From NCBI RefSeq assembly GCF_037963145.1, contig NZ_CP150144.1, positions 1,426,001-1,490,000 on the forward strand: DNA of 64,000 nt. Reading direction: 5' to 3'. This document shows, piece by piece, positions 44,741 through 53,346 of this stretch. The position numbers and the translations under genes are program-made. The DNA comes from Oceanobacillus sp. FSL K6-2867. Lineage in GTDB: Bacteria; Bacillota; Bacilli; Bacillales; Amphibacillaceae. The notes under the pieces are model-generated. The model had not been told where the DNA came from, ran no database searches, and saw only the letters and a program-made list of their open reading frames with translations. Within the stretch, counting starts at the first letter, position 1. The number at the start of each line of letters is the position of its first letter.

Positions 44741-45397
44741 TTCCTCATGTTTGTTATGATTTGGTGCGACACCAGTATATTTCCCATGAATATCTGCTGC
44801 AATGTAATTTTCTAAGTCTTCAACATATCCTACGTTTTCATCACTGTTTGGAAACATATCATTATAATGCTCTTTATCACCATAGAAATCAGATGGTGAT
44901 TCGGATGTTCCATAGCGGCTAACCTCCTGCCATGCATCTTCTGCATCATAGCCAACCTGCTCCTCATCTGTTACTTCGTCCGGATTTATATTTGGACTGA
45001 ATACTTCTTCTTCAACTGGACGTCCACGATTAAACACTTTGGATTTTGCATGTTCTATACATGTATCTGTTGTTGGGACTGCAGCTAAACGCTCGTAAGG
45101 AATATCTGCACCGCATATTTTGCATATGCCGTATGTCCCTTCTTCTAACGCGTGTAATGCTTCATTAATTTCTTCTAATTCTTTTTCAGCATGTTCATTG
45201 AGTGCTAAATCCTTCCCACGTTCAAATAGTTCAGTTCCTGTATCACCTGGATGATTATCATAATTCGACAATTCACCAGATGCTTCTTGGGCAAATTCAT
45301 ATTTCATCCCAAAATGGTCCTGGACTTGTTTGATCAGCTCCGATTGCCGGGTTGTTAATGCTTCTTTGAATTTGGATAGTTGCTCTTTACGGCTCAT
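44738..45397 (-). CDS. yteA: TraR/DksA-type zinc-finger protein YteA
   Basis: This 219-aa protein has an N-terminal coiled-coil hairpin (SKFKEALTTRQSELIKQVQD), a DNHPGDTGTELFERGKDLAL segment and a C4-type DksA finger (GICKICGADIPYERLAAVP with CIEHA), followed by an acidic tail (EEEVFSPNINPDEV). B. subtilis YteA has the same layout; a role in sporulation-stage expression is likely but unproven. The finger shows three clear cysteines, with His in the fourth position. Confidence 0.85.
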   Translation of the reverse strand: MSRKEQLSKFKEALTTRQSELIKQVQDHFGMKYEFAQEASGELSNYDNHPGDTGTELFERGKDLALNEHAEKELEEINEALHALEEGTYGICKICGADIPYERLAAVPTTDTCIEHAKSKVFNRGRPVEEEVFSPNINPDEVTDEEQVGYDAEDAWQEVSRYGTSESPSDFYGDKEHYNDMFPNSDENVGYVEDLENYIAADIHGKYTGVAPNHNKHEE

Positions 45398-45616
45398 TGC
45401 TATCCCCCTCCATCAATATGTTTATTGCTAACTATACTATGTGTAAATGAAGCATATTGATTCTTTAATAGCGCTCCCAAATCATGTCAATCCCGGGAAT
45501 CTCCTCCTTCACAATGTTTTTTATTTGTTGTTTATAATTTCCATCCAGTGAAAAAGGATTCAAGCAAGAATTGTCGAATACTTATAAATAGAATGGATTA
45601 TAAGGAGAGACTAGTT

Positions 45617-46495
45617 ATGCTGACTAAAGAGAAGACGATAGGGTTCATCGGAACTGGTGTTATGGGAAAAAGCATGGCAAGAAACCTGCATCAGGATGGA
45701 TATAAAATTAACGTCTACACACGTACAAAGAAAAAGGCGAATGATTTATTGGAGCTTGGCGCTTCCTGGAAAAGCTCCACAGCAGAGCTTGCTGCAGCAT
45801 CGGATGTCATTATTACAATGGTTGGGTATCCAATTGATGTAGAAGAGGTATATTTTGGCGAAGCTGGTATTTTGGAAAATGCTAAAGCTGGAAGCTTTGT
45901 AATCGATATGACAACCTCCAAACCATCATTAGCGAAAACCATTTATCAAAAGGCAAAAGAAAGGAACATACATGCATTAGATGCCCCTGTTTCTGGTGGA
46001 GATGTGGGCGCGAGAAATGGCAGGTTATCTATTATGGTTGGCGGAGAGGAAGAGGCCTTTTCAGCACTCCTTCCATTATTTGACGTAATTGGTAAGAATA
46101 TTATGCGACAAGGTGAAGCAGGAGCTGGCCAGTATACGAAGATGGTGAATCAAATAACGATTGCCAGTACAATGATCGGTGTTTGCGAAGCCATTGTATA
46201 TGCAAAAAAGGCAGGACTTGATCCGGAGCGTGTATTGGAGAATATCTCATCTGGTGCTGCAGGAAGTTTTTCACTTTCCGTACTTGGCCCACGTATGCTC
46301 GCAGGCGACTTTTCCCCCGGATTTTACATTAAGCATTTCATTAAAGATATGACGATTGCACTTGAATCTGCAGAAGAACTTGGACTAGAGACTCCAGGAT
46401 TATCCTTAGCATTGAAGCTATACAAGGAGCTTGCAGTAAACGGCGAGGAAGATAGCGGAACACAGGCATTGATTAAATGGTTTGAAGCACAGTGA
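45617..46495 (+). CDS. NAD(P)-dependent beta-hydroxyacid dehydrogenase (YkwC-like)
   Basis: This belongs to the 3-hydroxyisobutyrate dehydrogenase family. The Rossmann fingerprint IGFIGTGVMGKSMARNL opens the 292-aa protein; the substrate-binding DAPVSGGDVGARNGRLSIMVGG and the catalytic Lys in KMVNQI follow. The frame begins at 45548, but the ATG at 45617 follows AAGGAGAG and gives the normal start. The physiological substrate is unknown. It is monocistronic. Confidence 0.88.
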   Translation: MLTKEKTIGFIGTGVMGKSMARNLHQDGYKINVYTRTKKKANDLLELGASWKSSTAELAAASDVIITMVGYPIDVEEVYFGEAGILENAKAGSFVIDMTTSKPSLAKTIYQKAKERNIHALDAPVSGGDVGARNGRLSIMVGGEEEAFSALLPLFDVIGKNIMRQGEAGAGQYTKMVNQITIASTMIGVCEAIVYAKKAGLDPERVLENISSGAAGSFSLSVLGPRMLAGDFSPGFYIKHFIKDMTIALESAEELGLETPGLSLALKLYKELAVNGEEDSGTQALIKWFEAQ

Positions 46496-46568
46496 TAAGA
46501 TTCAATTCTTAAAGACAGATATCACAAAAGCGTTATTTCAGGGAATTTGACTCACACACTTGCTGGAT

Positions 46569-46604
46569 GAAAAGCGGGAATTAATCAGTTATCCCGCTTT
46601 TCAA
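46569..46604 (-). terminator. Hairpin at the end of the small hypothetical gene
   Basis: AAAAGCGGGA and TCCCGCTTTT form a perfect 10-bp stem. It overlaps the stop of the gene at 46585 and is followed on the minus strand by TCATCC, so it may work better for the convergent plus-strand gene, where TTTTCAATTTG follows. Confidence 0.6.
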
Positions 46605-46878
46605 TTTGTTCTTGTACTATAAAAGCTAAATCATCATTTCCAAATAACTGAAGCACATCTAATACGGTTTGATCCGTAATTTCAGCTGATTCTTCGGCTG
46701 TAACTGTCCCCTCTATGACCTCTAATAAAGCGTTGTTTTTCAGCTGGCCTGGGTATGCCTTTTCATAGAGCTTAACTGGGTCCAGTTCATTATTAATACA
46801 CCACTGCGCATAAATCAATATCATCATTTTTTCATCGCTTTGATAGTTCTCAATAACTTGTTTATCTTTTTCATTCAT
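46585..46878 (-). CDS. Hypothetical 97-aa acidic protein
   Basis: I do not recognise the family. It is a soluble, helical, acidic protein (MNEKDKQVIENYQSDEKMMI; ending FIVQEQIEKRDN) with a YAQWCINN segment. The ATG at 46878 has AGGTGTG upstream and lies 1 nt after the stop of the methyltransferase gene, so the two are co-translated. The linkage suggests an accessory or regulatory partner, but no function can be assigned. Confidence 0.7.
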   Translation of the reverse strand: MNEKDKQVIENYQSDEKMMILIYAQWCINNELDPVKLYEKAYPGQLKNNALLEVIEGTVTAEESAEITDQTVLDVLQLFGNDDLAFIVQEQIEKRDN

Positions 46879-46879
46879 T

Positions 46880-47560
46880 TTACACACCTGCATTTCTCAA
46901 CATAAAAATCCACATAAAAGAAAGTGATTGCTTTAATTTTAACGGAAGATCATAATAATGTCGTTCCTCAACCCCCGCTTTATAAACACCATAGCTGTCA
47001 ACATCTTCGAATGACAGTTCGGAAGCAAGCTTGCTAAATTCCCATGGCATCATCGTGTTGCAAATTGCCTTTTGCCCAAGCAAACGTGGATAACTATTTG
47101 CTCGCGGGCCAGCTGTCGGACCAAGAATACCAACACAGATTATCCCATTTTTGTTTACAACGCGCTTCATTTCCCGTAAAGCATGAAAAGGATCTTGGAC
47201 CCATTCCAGTACATTGATCGCCAATACTCCATCAAAATGCTCTTCTGCAAATGGAAGCTTGTTTACATCACCTTGCAAAAAGCAGATATCGTCCTCCCTG
47301 GATTTTGCAAGCCGAATCATTTCCGGTGATAAATCTACACCAGTTACTTCATAGCCGCTCTTGGATAGTTTAAATGATCCATACCCATCCCCACAGCCAA
47401 TATCAAGCAGCTTACTGCTTTCATTTAAATAATTTTTCATAAATGGAAGTATATCTTTTCTGCTTCCAGTATCCCACATATTACGGCTTCGTTTATTCCA
47501 GAAAACAGCTCGTTTATCCCACTCGGTTTCCGCTTCGGATTTCCAATTAAATGTTGCCAT
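46880..47560 (-). CDS. Class I SAM-dependent methyltransferase
   Basis: This is a methyltransferase-11-type protein (226 aa): SAM-binding motif I KLLDIGCGDGYGSFKL, acidic VTGVDLSPEMI, motif II LQGDVNKLPFAEEHFDGVLAINVLEW, and EMKRVVNKNGIICVGIL. The N-terminal W-D-x-R-A (EWDKRAVFWNKRSRNMWDTG) and PWEFSKL elements point to a small-molecule methylase of the Bacillus YxbB/YcgJ type. The substrate is unknown. It is co-transcribed with the 97-aa gene. Confidence 0.86.
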   Translation of the reverse strand: MATFNWKSEAETEWDKRAVFWNKRSRNMWDTGSRKDILPFMKNYLNESSKLLDIGCGDGYGSFKLSKSGYEVTGVDLSPEMIRLAKSREDDICFLQGDVNKLPFAEEHFDGVLAINVLEWVQDPFHALREMKRVVNKNGIICVGILGPTAGPRANSYPRLLGQKAICNTMMPWEFSKLASELSFEDVDSYGVYKAGVEERHYYDLPLKLKQSLSFMWIFMLRNAGV

Positions 47561-47601
47561 CTTAATCTCCTTCCAATATTATATAGGTAATACGGTAACC
47601 A

Positions 47602-47637
47602 AAAAAAGACTTATCCCTTAAAAGAGACAAGTCTTTA
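47602..47637 (-). terminator. Terminator after the cold-shock gene
   Basis: Minus-strand AAAGACTTGTC and GGATAAGTCTTT stem followed by TTTTTGG; it lies 16 nt after the stop. Confidence 0.85.
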
Positions 47638-47652
47638 TTATAATTATATTGA

Positions 47653-47850
47653 TTATAGACGAGTAACGTTAGCAGCCTGAGGTCCGCGGTTACCTTCTAC
47701 GATTTCAAACTCAACTTCCTGACCTTCTTCAAGCGTTTTGAATCCTTCAGCTTGAATAGCTGAGAAATGTACGAATACATCGTCCCCATCTTCACGCTCG
47801 ATAAAACCAAAACCTTTTTCAGCATTAAACCATTTTACTTTACCAGTCAT
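47653..47850 (-). CDS. cspD: Cold-shock protein (CspB/CspD family)
   Basis: This 65-aa single-strand nucleic-acid-binding beta barrel acts as an RNA chaperone. RNP1 (KGFGFIE) and RNP2 (VFVHFSAI) are intact, and the rest ([28 protein letters not shown]) matches Bacillus CspB/D. The longer frame upstream is untranslated leader: the ATG at 47850 follows a perfect GGGAGGTC. The choice between CspB and CspD names is arbitrary. A promoter about 120 nt upstream gives the long leader usual for csp genes. Confidence 0.93.
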   Translation of the reverse strand: MTGKVKWFNAEKGFGFIEREDGDDVFVHFSAIQAEGFKTLEEGQEVEFEIVEGNRGPQAANVTRL

Positions 47851-47968
47851 TTGATTGACCTCCCTATACAATATCGTGCAAAGTAATTGAATCATAAATA
47901 CTTTTACACCATCTTGAATAAGAGATCGTAAAGTATTATTCAAACTCCAATTTCCTTTTGCTATCTTA

Positions 47969-47997
47969 ACTTTAACCTCTTTCCAGTAAAAATGCAA
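47969..47997 (-). promoter_or_regulatory. Promoter of the cold-shock gene
   Basis: Minus-strand TTGCAT (47992-47997) and TAAAGT (47969-47974) are separated by 17 nt, giving a leader of about 110 nt. The stretch 48001-48277 has no convincing gene. Confidence 0.6.
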
Positions 47998-48277
47998 GCG
48001 TTTTTAAATTAATTTATGACTAAAACTAATTGAATTTTTAAAACACCATTTAAAAGTGTTTAAATTGAAGGTCCTTTAAAAGCAGATAGAAAAGGGAGAA
48101 AATCTGCTATATATAATTTATAAATCCTCTTAAATAGACAGGCCAAGGATTCATCCATATGATTAGAGACCTAAACAAAAAACGGCAAAACAAAGCGGGA
48201 GAGAATTTGTCCGCGAACGGAAATCTATTCCTCCCTAACAACTCTGTTTATGCACTAGAGGGACTCAAGCGATCTTT

Positions 48278-48709
48278 CTAAAGTATATCTAAGCTTATAA
48301 CGATAGCAATAAGGATCTGTAACAATAGTTGAATATTAATTGTTATATCGATGTCTGTTGTAGTAATCTGGACATGTTTTGAACAATCTACCACTGTTTT
48401 TTGGCGATTGCTCTGTCTCGTTCTAGAAACCTGTCTGAAGTCTTGCAAGACATCCTTCGCCCGTTCTGAATCCCCAATTGTTATACTAAGGACTACTGCG
48501 ATTGCTGCCTGTATACCAAGTTGCAGGGAAACCGCAGCTTGCGTATCTGTTGTCGTAACATGAACATCCTCAGAGTTTTTAATAATGATCCATTCATCTG
48601 AAACTTGCTTTACTGTATCATGCTGTACAGCTTCTTGTTCAACGTCTGCATTATTATTGTTATGATTATCACAGTGATCTAAAGCTCGCCATTCTTTATG
48701 CCTTGTCAT
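48278..48709 (-). CDS. Spore coat protein X/V domain protein (shorter)
   Basis: This CotX/CotV family insoluble coat protein has two tandem half-domains. VHVTTTDTQAAVSLQLGIQAAI is followed by SITIGDSERAKDVLQ, and VQITTTDIDITINIQLLLQILIAIVI closes the 143-aa protein. In B. subtilis, CotX, CotV and CotW form the outer coat/crust. The first codon of the open frame is a GTG; the ATG at 48709, with AAAGAGG upstream, is used. It lies 30 nt after the longer paralogue and is co-transcribed. Confidence 0.86.
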   Translation of the reverse strand: MTRHKEWRALDHCDNHNNNNADVEQEAVQHDTVKQVSDEWIIIKNSEDVHVTTTDTQAAVSLQLGIQAAIAVVLSITIGDSERAKDVLQDFRQVSRTRQSNRQKTVVDCSKHVQITTTDIDITINIQLLLQILIAIVISLDIL

Positions 48710-48739
48710 TCTATACACCTCTTTTCATTCCTGTTTTAT

Positions 48740-49291
48740 TTAGAAAATATCTACAATAACTACCAGAGCTAACAGTAATTGCAGCAATAACTGTATATTA
48801 ATTGCTAGATCTGTGTCCGTCGTTGTAACCGTTGCATCTTTTGTATTATAAATATAGATTTTTTGCCGATTGGATTGAGTCATATCAAACTGCTGCATTA
48901 GCTCTTGAGATATTCCTTCACTTCGATCAGAGTCCCCGATTGTAATTCTAAGCACTAAAGCGATTGCTAGTTGTAGTCCAGCTTGCAAAGAGACCCCCGC
49001 CTGGGTATCTGTGGTATTAATCTCGATATTACAGGATTCTTTTACCCAAATAAGCTCGGCTGACTCCTGTTCCATAAATGCAAATTCGCCACCGTCTTGG
49101 GAAACCGTTGCATCGTCATTATTAAAAAAGTTGTCATCAAATCTTGATTCATTTCTGGACTCATTTCTGCATCTGCCGTTACAATTATTTTCACATCCAC
49201 AGTTGCGATGTTCTTCAGCTTCTGCATAAAAATGATGTTGGCCGTTATTACTATAGTCTTCAGTATCTCTTGACCTTCTATAAACTGCCAT
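48740..49291 (-). CDS. Spore coat protein X/V domain protein (longer)
   Basis: This 183-aa CotX-like paralogue has an extra His/Cys/Asn-rich N-terminus (HRNCGCENNCNGRCRNES), then the same two half-domains (INTTDTQAGVSLQAGLQLAI and VTTTDTDLAINIQLLLQLLL). Cys-rich tails in coat proteins allow cross-linking or metal binding. It has an AAGGAG ribosome site. A sigma-K-like -10 lies 30 nt upstream, consistent with mother-cell expression late in sporulation. Confidence 0.87.
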   Translation of the reverse strand: MAVYRRSRDTEDYSNNGQHHFYAEAEEHRNCGCENNCNGRCRNESRNESRFDDNFFNNDDATVSQDGGEFAFMEQESAELIWVKESCNIEINTTDTQAGVSLQAGLQLAIALVLRITIGDSDRSEGISQELMQQFDMTQSNRQKIYIYNTKDATVTTTDTDLAINIQLLLQLLLALVVIVDIF

Positions 49292-49320
49292 TTTGACACT
49301 CCTTTCTTCTGGTTATAAGA

Positions 49321-49329
49321 TAATTTATG
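49321..49329 (-). promoter_or_regulatory. Sigma-K-like -10 element for the coat genes
   Basis: Minus-strand CATAAATTA fits the sigma-K -10 consensus CATANNNTA. An AC dinucleotide of the -35 can be found about 20 nt upstream, a bit farther than usual. Confidence 0.5.
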
Positions 49330-49378
49330 GTTTTTACAACTAGAAGATTGTATAGATGTACTAGTATCCTTATAAATA

Positions 49379-49406
49379 AAGAAAACACCTATATATAGGT
49401 GTTTTC
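49379..49406 (-). terminator. Terminator after the 68-aa gene
   Basis: GAAAACACCTA and TAGGTGTTTTC form a perfect palindromic stem followed by TTTATTTAT on the minus strand. Confidence 0.85.
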
Positions 49407-49413
49407 TTCAAAA

Positions 49414-49620
49414 TTACTCATCTGTTTGCTGCGTATTTTTTTTATTGAATTGATCTACTTGTGTTTTTAAATCTTCTACCATTTCTTTTAACATTTGCTT
49501 CTGCTCATCCGATAAGTTTTTCTTTAATTCTTCTGGTTTAATGCCATTTTTCCTGAAAATACTATCGACCATTAGATCAACCACTTTTTCCGGTATTCTT
49601 CTCTTCGATTCATCACTCAC
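49414..49620 (-). CDS. Hypothetical 68-aa charged helical protein
   Basis: I do not recognise the family. The protein is Lys/Glu-rich and predicted mostly helical (SKRRIPEKVVDLMVDSIFRK, LSDEQKQMLKEMVEDLKTQV), with no membrane segment. The frame opens with a GTG at 49629, but the GTG at 49620 is 8 nt from GAGGG and is the better start. It is close to the coat genes but has its own terminator, so a spore role is only a guess. Confidence 0.7.
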   Translation of the reverse strand: MSDESKRRIPEKVVDLMVDSIFRKNGIKPEELKKNLSDEQKQMLKEMVEDLKTQVDQFNKKNTQQTDE

Positions 49621-49870
49621 TAACTTCACCCTCTTCCATTCAAATATATTTTATAGTATGGAATTTAACTAAGTATTGACTATGCTGTTGTCTATGGCAG
49701 GCTGTGAGTGTTCTGACAGAAGGGTACATTGGGTATTACAATGTTATATAAAGAGGCATTATTGAAAAACTGTTTTACTCATGATAAAATAATTCCTTGC
49801 AAGATAAAAAGAGAATATCGACTACCAACCATTTATATCTTGCAAATATGAATGAACAGGTGGTAATGAA

Positions 49871-50842
49871 ATGGAAAGCAATCAAAATTATCGGGTTTTA
49901 TTGTACTATAACTATGTGCATATCGACGATCCAGAAAGCTTTGCAGCTGAACATCTCAAGTTTTGTAAAGAACTTGAATTAAAAGGCCGCATCTTAGTAG
50001 CTAAGGAAGGTATCAATGGTACCGTTTCTGGAACAGTTGAACAAACAAACAAATACATGGAAGCAATGCAACATGACCCACGCTTTGCAGACATGGTATT
50101 TAAAATTGATGCACATGATGGACATGCGTTTAAGAAGATGCATGTACGTCCACGTAAAGAATTAGTTACACTTCGTTTAGAAGATGATATTAATCCACTT
50201 AAAACAACAGGAAAATATTTAAGTCCAAAAGAGTTTAAACAAGCTTTATTGGATGAAGATACTGTTGTGTTGGATGCACGTAATGACTATGAATTCGATC
50301 TTGGTCATTTTCGCGGTGCAATTCGTCCAGACATTAAAACATTCCGCGACCTGCCAAAATGGGTACGTGAAAATAAAGACATGCTAGAGGGCAAAAAGGT
50401 TTTAACATACTGCACAGGTGGTATTCGCTGTGAGAAATTCTCCGGCTGGCTTGTTGAAGAAGGCTTTGAAGATGTTGGTCAATTACACGGCGGAATTGTT
50501 ACCTATGGGAAAGATCCAGAAGTACAAGGGGATCTATGGGATGGACAATTATACGTATTTGACGAGCGTATCTCTGTACCTGTAAATCGAAAAGAACACG
50601 TTGTAGTCGGCGTTGATTATTTCGATGGTGAACCATGCGAACGTTATGTAAACTGTGCAAATCCTGAATGCAATAAACAAATCCTTTGCTCTGAAGAGAA
50701 TGAACATAAACATTTACGCGGATGCTCCCACACTTGTCGTGTAACCTCACGTAATCTTTACGTGAAGGAACACAATCTTTCTGTAGAAGAAGTGGAAGCA
50801 CGTTTAGCACTTCTTGGTGAAAGTTTGAAGCAAGAAGCGTAA
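49871..50842 (+). CDS. trhO: tRNA uridine(34) hydroxylase TrhO (rhodanese family, UPF0176)
   Basis: TrhO makes 5-hydroxyuridine at the wobble position of tRNAs, the first step toward mo5U in Bacillus. The N-terminal domain (about 1-110, [17 protein letters not shown]) and rhodanese domain (about 120-220) carry the active cysteine Cys181 in [11 protein letters not shown]-terminal Cys-rich part ([15 protein letters not shown] and HLRGCSHTC) probably binds metal. Its 323 aa match B. subtilis YbfQ (322 aa). AGGTGG lies 7 nt before the ATG. Confidence 0.94.
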   Translation: MESNQNYRVLLYYNYVHIDDPESFAAEHLKFCKELELKGRILVAKEGINGTVSGTVEQTNKYMEAMQHDPRFADMVFKIDAHDGHAFKKMHVRPRKELVTLRLEDDINPLKTTGKYLSPKEFKQALLDEDTVVLDARNDYEFDLGHFRGAIRPDIKTFRDLPKWVRENKDMLEGKKVLTYCTGGIRCEKFSGWLVEEGFEDVGQLHGGIVTYGKDPEVQGDLWDGQLYVFDERISVPVNRKEHVVVGVDYFDGEPCERYVNCANPECNKQILCSEENEHKHLRGCSHTCRVTSRNLYVKEHNLSVEEVEARLALLGESLKQEA

Positions 50843-50851
50843 TTATTATAA

Positions 50852-50898
50852 TTGAAAAGGCTGTTTCACTAAATATTTTAGTTCGACAGCCTTTTTTA
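50852..50898 (+). terminator. Bidirectional terminator after trhO
   Basis: AAAAGGCTGT and ACAGCCTTTT form the stem base, extended by CTAAA/TTTAG, followed by TTTTT. It also closes the convergent GNAT gene. Confidence 0.88.
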
Positions 50899-50914
50899 AA
50901 CCCTATTTTTTCAC

Positions 50915-51619
50915 TTAATCATGTACTGTTTTTTCAAATCTTACATAGACCTTATTTTCTGCTTCCCTTATCGATACCCCATAATAGCCTGATTTTAATA
51001 CTTCCTGCTGTTTTGCAATGTTATCCATCGTTACCTCTACATATTCCTCTGATTGATGTTCTGTCTCCTTTGATGCTAAGTCTTTCATAAATACATAACG
51101 AAGCTTGCCATTGTATTTCTCTTTAAGAACAGCAATTTTCATTCCTAAAGCAAATTTATCCTTTAAGCTAGGAAAATTAAAAGGTGCAACTGTTGATAAT
51201 AGATAGCGATAATGATTTTGGTCAACATTACGCAGTAGCAGCTTGCCCATATATGTCTGCAGCCCATTTCCTCGAAACGCAGGATCAACATTTGAGATTT
51301 CGGAATACATAATGCGCTGAAAATCTTCTTGTCTGAGACCGACATCCGCACCTAATCCCTCATCATCATTTTCAGGGGCAAGCATCGCACGAAATGCTAT
51401 TAGGTTATTCTCTACAAAAACACCGATCATCATTTGCTTATCCTCTAGAATATTCGTAAATTCATCCGTGGTAAGCGGTTCTAACACATCAGAGTGTGGG
51501 AGAGTTTTTACGACTTTCTTTTGTAATTCCATGATTATCGGTAAATCTCCAACACGTAAATACCTGGCATAAAAATTTCCTCCATTTCGGAGTTCCCCTG
51601 TTGCTATTCGTTCACTCAT
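50915..51619 (-). CDS. GNAT-fold N-acyltransferase linked to an enolase-superfamily enzyme
   Basis: This 234-aa protein has the acetyl/succinyl-CoA pyrophosphate loop in SNVDPAFRGNGLQTYMG and a C-terminal extension rich in charged residues. The GNAT core begins ARYLRVGDLPIIMELQ. Its start overlaps the stop of the enolase-superfamily gene by 4 nt (ATGA), so they act together. GNAT plus NSAR-type enolases are known from Geobacillus, where the GNAT succinylates D-amino acids before racemisation; the same role here is inferred. Confidence 0.8.
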   Translation of the reverse strand: MSERIATGELRNGGNFYARYLRVGDLPIIMELQKKVVKTLPHSDVLEPLTTDEFTNILEDKQMMIGVFVENNLIAFRAMLAPENDDEGLGADVGLRQEDFQRIMYSEISNVDPAFRGNGLQTYMGKLLLRNVDQNHYRYLLSTVAPFNFPSLKDKFALGMKIAVLKEKYNGKLRYVFMKDLASKETEHQSEEYVEVTMDNIAKQQEVLKSGYYGVSIREAENKVYVRFEKTVHD

Positions 51620-52728
51620 CGACTAATCCTTTCTGAATGTATGGTTAACTCTTGTAAAATTGCTTCGTCTATATCAATTCCAAGTCCTGGTTTTTCATTT
51701 AATTGGATAAACGGTACCTCGTACTTCAAATTACCGACATCTTTTGCAAATTTTAAAGGACCTGTTAATTCAACACTCGTTATTATTTTTTTCGAAAAGG
51801 CTACATGAAATCCAGCCGCTGATCCGACAGATGACTCGACCATTGAACCAACCTGACACGTTATTCCTGCCATTTCAGCCATATGTGCCAGTTTATTCGC
51901 TGGGTAGATACCGCCACATTTCATGAGTTTAATGTTTACTTTATCTGCTGCACGCTTTGCGATAATATCTCGCATATCTTTCATACCTTGTAAGCCTTCA
52001 TCAATCATCATTGGAATCGATGACTTTGTTTTTACTTCTTTCATTGCATCGATATCATCTCCAAGCACTGGTTGCTCTAGCCAGTCAATCGATAAATCCT
52101 TTAGCTTTTCCAACGCTTGTAATGTTTGAGAGCTTGTTTGCCAACCTTGATTGACATCAACACGAAGGGCAATATCCTCACCTACACGATCACGAATACT
52201 GCGAATTCGCTTCACATCCTCAGCTACTTCTGTACCAACTTTAATTTTAAAGGAACGATAGCCTTGTTCAACTCGTTCAGCCGCTTCTTCCGCCATTTCT
52301 TCCGGAGTGCCAATACTTAGCACATGGGTAATTGGGAATTTATCATGGTAACGCCCACCTAAAAGTGTATAAACCGGAACACCTAACGATTTTGCAGCAG
52401 CATCATGACAAGCGATATCAATTGCAGCTTTTGCTGTTGGAACTCCTTTAACTAATTTGTCCATCTTATCATGGATTCGTTCCATATGTAATGGATTTTC
52501 CCCGATAACTGCTGGAGCTAATTTTGTTCGCAGCAACGCATACGTACTATCCCATGTTTCTCCAGTAATATGCTCATCAAACACACTTTCTCCGTAACCG
52601 ACGATTCCAGTATCTGTCGTTAGCTTCACAATAATAGAAGGCATGGAGTCATACCTTTCATAGCTAATAATAAACGGCTGGATAAGTGGGAGCTGAATCG
52701 CAAAGATTTCAATTTCAGTGATTTTCAT
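51616..52728 (-). CDS. Mandelate racemase/muconate lactonizing enzyme family protein (possible N-acylamino acid racemase or dipeptide epimerase)
   Basis: This is an enolase-superfamily enzyme of 370 aa: an N-terminal capping domain (about 1-120) and a beta barrel with the general bases Lys in SFKIKVG (KxK) and Lys in NIKLMKCGG. The metal ligands are Asp in RVDVNQGW, Glu in WLEQP and Asp in MIDEGL, all intact. The KxK...K layout is shared by o-succinylbenzoate synthase/NSAR, muconate-cycloisomerase and dipeptide-epimerase branches. The C-terminal ELTGPL is unlike the DxD of Ala-Glu epimerases. The substrate is unresolved; the coupled GNAT favours an acylated amino acid. Confidence 0.85.
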   Translation of the reverse strand: MKITEIEIFAIQLPLIQPFIISYERYDSMPSIIVKLTTDTGIVGYGESVFDEHITGETWDSTYALLRTKLAPAVIGENPLHMERIHDKMDKLVKGVPTAKAAIDIACHDAAAKSLGVPVYTLLGGRYHDKFPITHVLSIGTPEEMAEEAAERVEQGYRSFKIKVGTEVAEDVKRIRSIRDRVGEDIALRVDVNQGWQTSSQTLQALEKLKDLSIDWLEQPVLGDDIDAMKEVKTKSSIPMMIDEGLQGMKDMRDIIAKRAADKVNIKLMKCGGIYPANKLAHMAEMAGITCQVGSMVESSVGSAAGFHVAFSKKIITSVELTGPLKFAKDVGNLKYEVPFIQLNEKPGLGIDIDEAILQELTIHSERISR

Positions 52729-52817
52729 TGTACGCTTCCTTTCTATTTTTAGTAGTTTAGTTTATTGACTAATAGCTGCCTACTTGCTATTCTTCTTAGC
52801 AAAGGGAGGCTTTTGAT

Positions 52818-53291
52818 ATGACTGTTTTCAATTATAATGCAAAAACAATCCAAGGTGATGAGAAATCACTTGCTGAATATAGCGGGAATGTATTACTTAT
52901 CGTTAATACCGCAAGCGAGTGTGGCTTCACGCCTCAATTTCAGGAGCTGCAAGAGTTATATGAAAAATACAATACAAAAGGGGTCGAAATTCTTGGTTTC
53001 CCCTGTAATCAATTCGGTGAACAAGATCCTGGTACAGATACAGAAATTGCCCAATTTTGCGAGAAAAACTATGGTGTTACTTTCCCAATGTTTAGCAAGG
53101 TCGATGTAAAAGGGGAAAACGCTCACCCGCTATTTTCTTATCTTACTTCGGAAAAAAAAGGCCTCTTAACAGAACAAATCAAATGGAATTTCACTAAATT
53201 TCTCATCGATAAGGATGGGCAAGTCGTTGATCGATTTGCTCCACAGAAAAAACCAGCAGCATTGGAAAAGCAAATCGAAGCGTTGCTGTAA
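52818..53291 (+). CDS. bsaA: Thiol peroxidase of the glutathione peroxidase family (BsaA-like)
   Basis: It reduces peroxides, probably using thioredoxin or bacillithiol since Bacillus lacks glutathione. The peroxidatic Cys35 is in [11 protein letters not shown], and the catalytic Gln in GFPCNQFG and Trp in [10 protein letters not shown] are intact. Its 157 aa match B. subtilis BsaA. The ribosome site is AAAGGGAGG. It stands alone between two minus-strand operons. Confidence 0.92.
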   Translation: MTVFNYNAKTIQGDEKSLAEYSGNVLLIVNTASECGFTPQFQELQELYEKYNTKGVEILGFPCNQFGEQDPGTDTEIAQFCEKNYGVTFPMFSKVDVKGENAHPLFSYLTSEKKGLLTEQIKWNFTKFLIDKDGQVVDRFAPQKKPAALEKQIEALL

Positions 53292-53302
53292 GATTACAAA
53301 CA

Positions 53303-53346
53303 AAAGCTCCCTCCGACAGAATACGAAGGGGGCTTCCTATCTTTTT
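53303..53346 (+). terminator. Terminator after the peroxidase gene
   Basis: AAGCTCCCTCC and GGGGGCTT form an imperfect stem, then CCTATCTTTTTTA. It lies between two convergent genes and may serve both. Confidence 0.65.

Noticed and set aside
47851..47997. N-terminal extension of the cold-shock protein by 49 residues
   Set aside because: The protein family starts at MTGKVKWF with a perfect ribosome site; the upstream part is the usual long csp leader.
48159..48281. A 40-codon plus-strand frame after the cold-shock gene (ATG with AAGGA upstream)
   Set aside because: It ends inside the convergent coat gene, has a biased composition and no family signal; weak evidence only.
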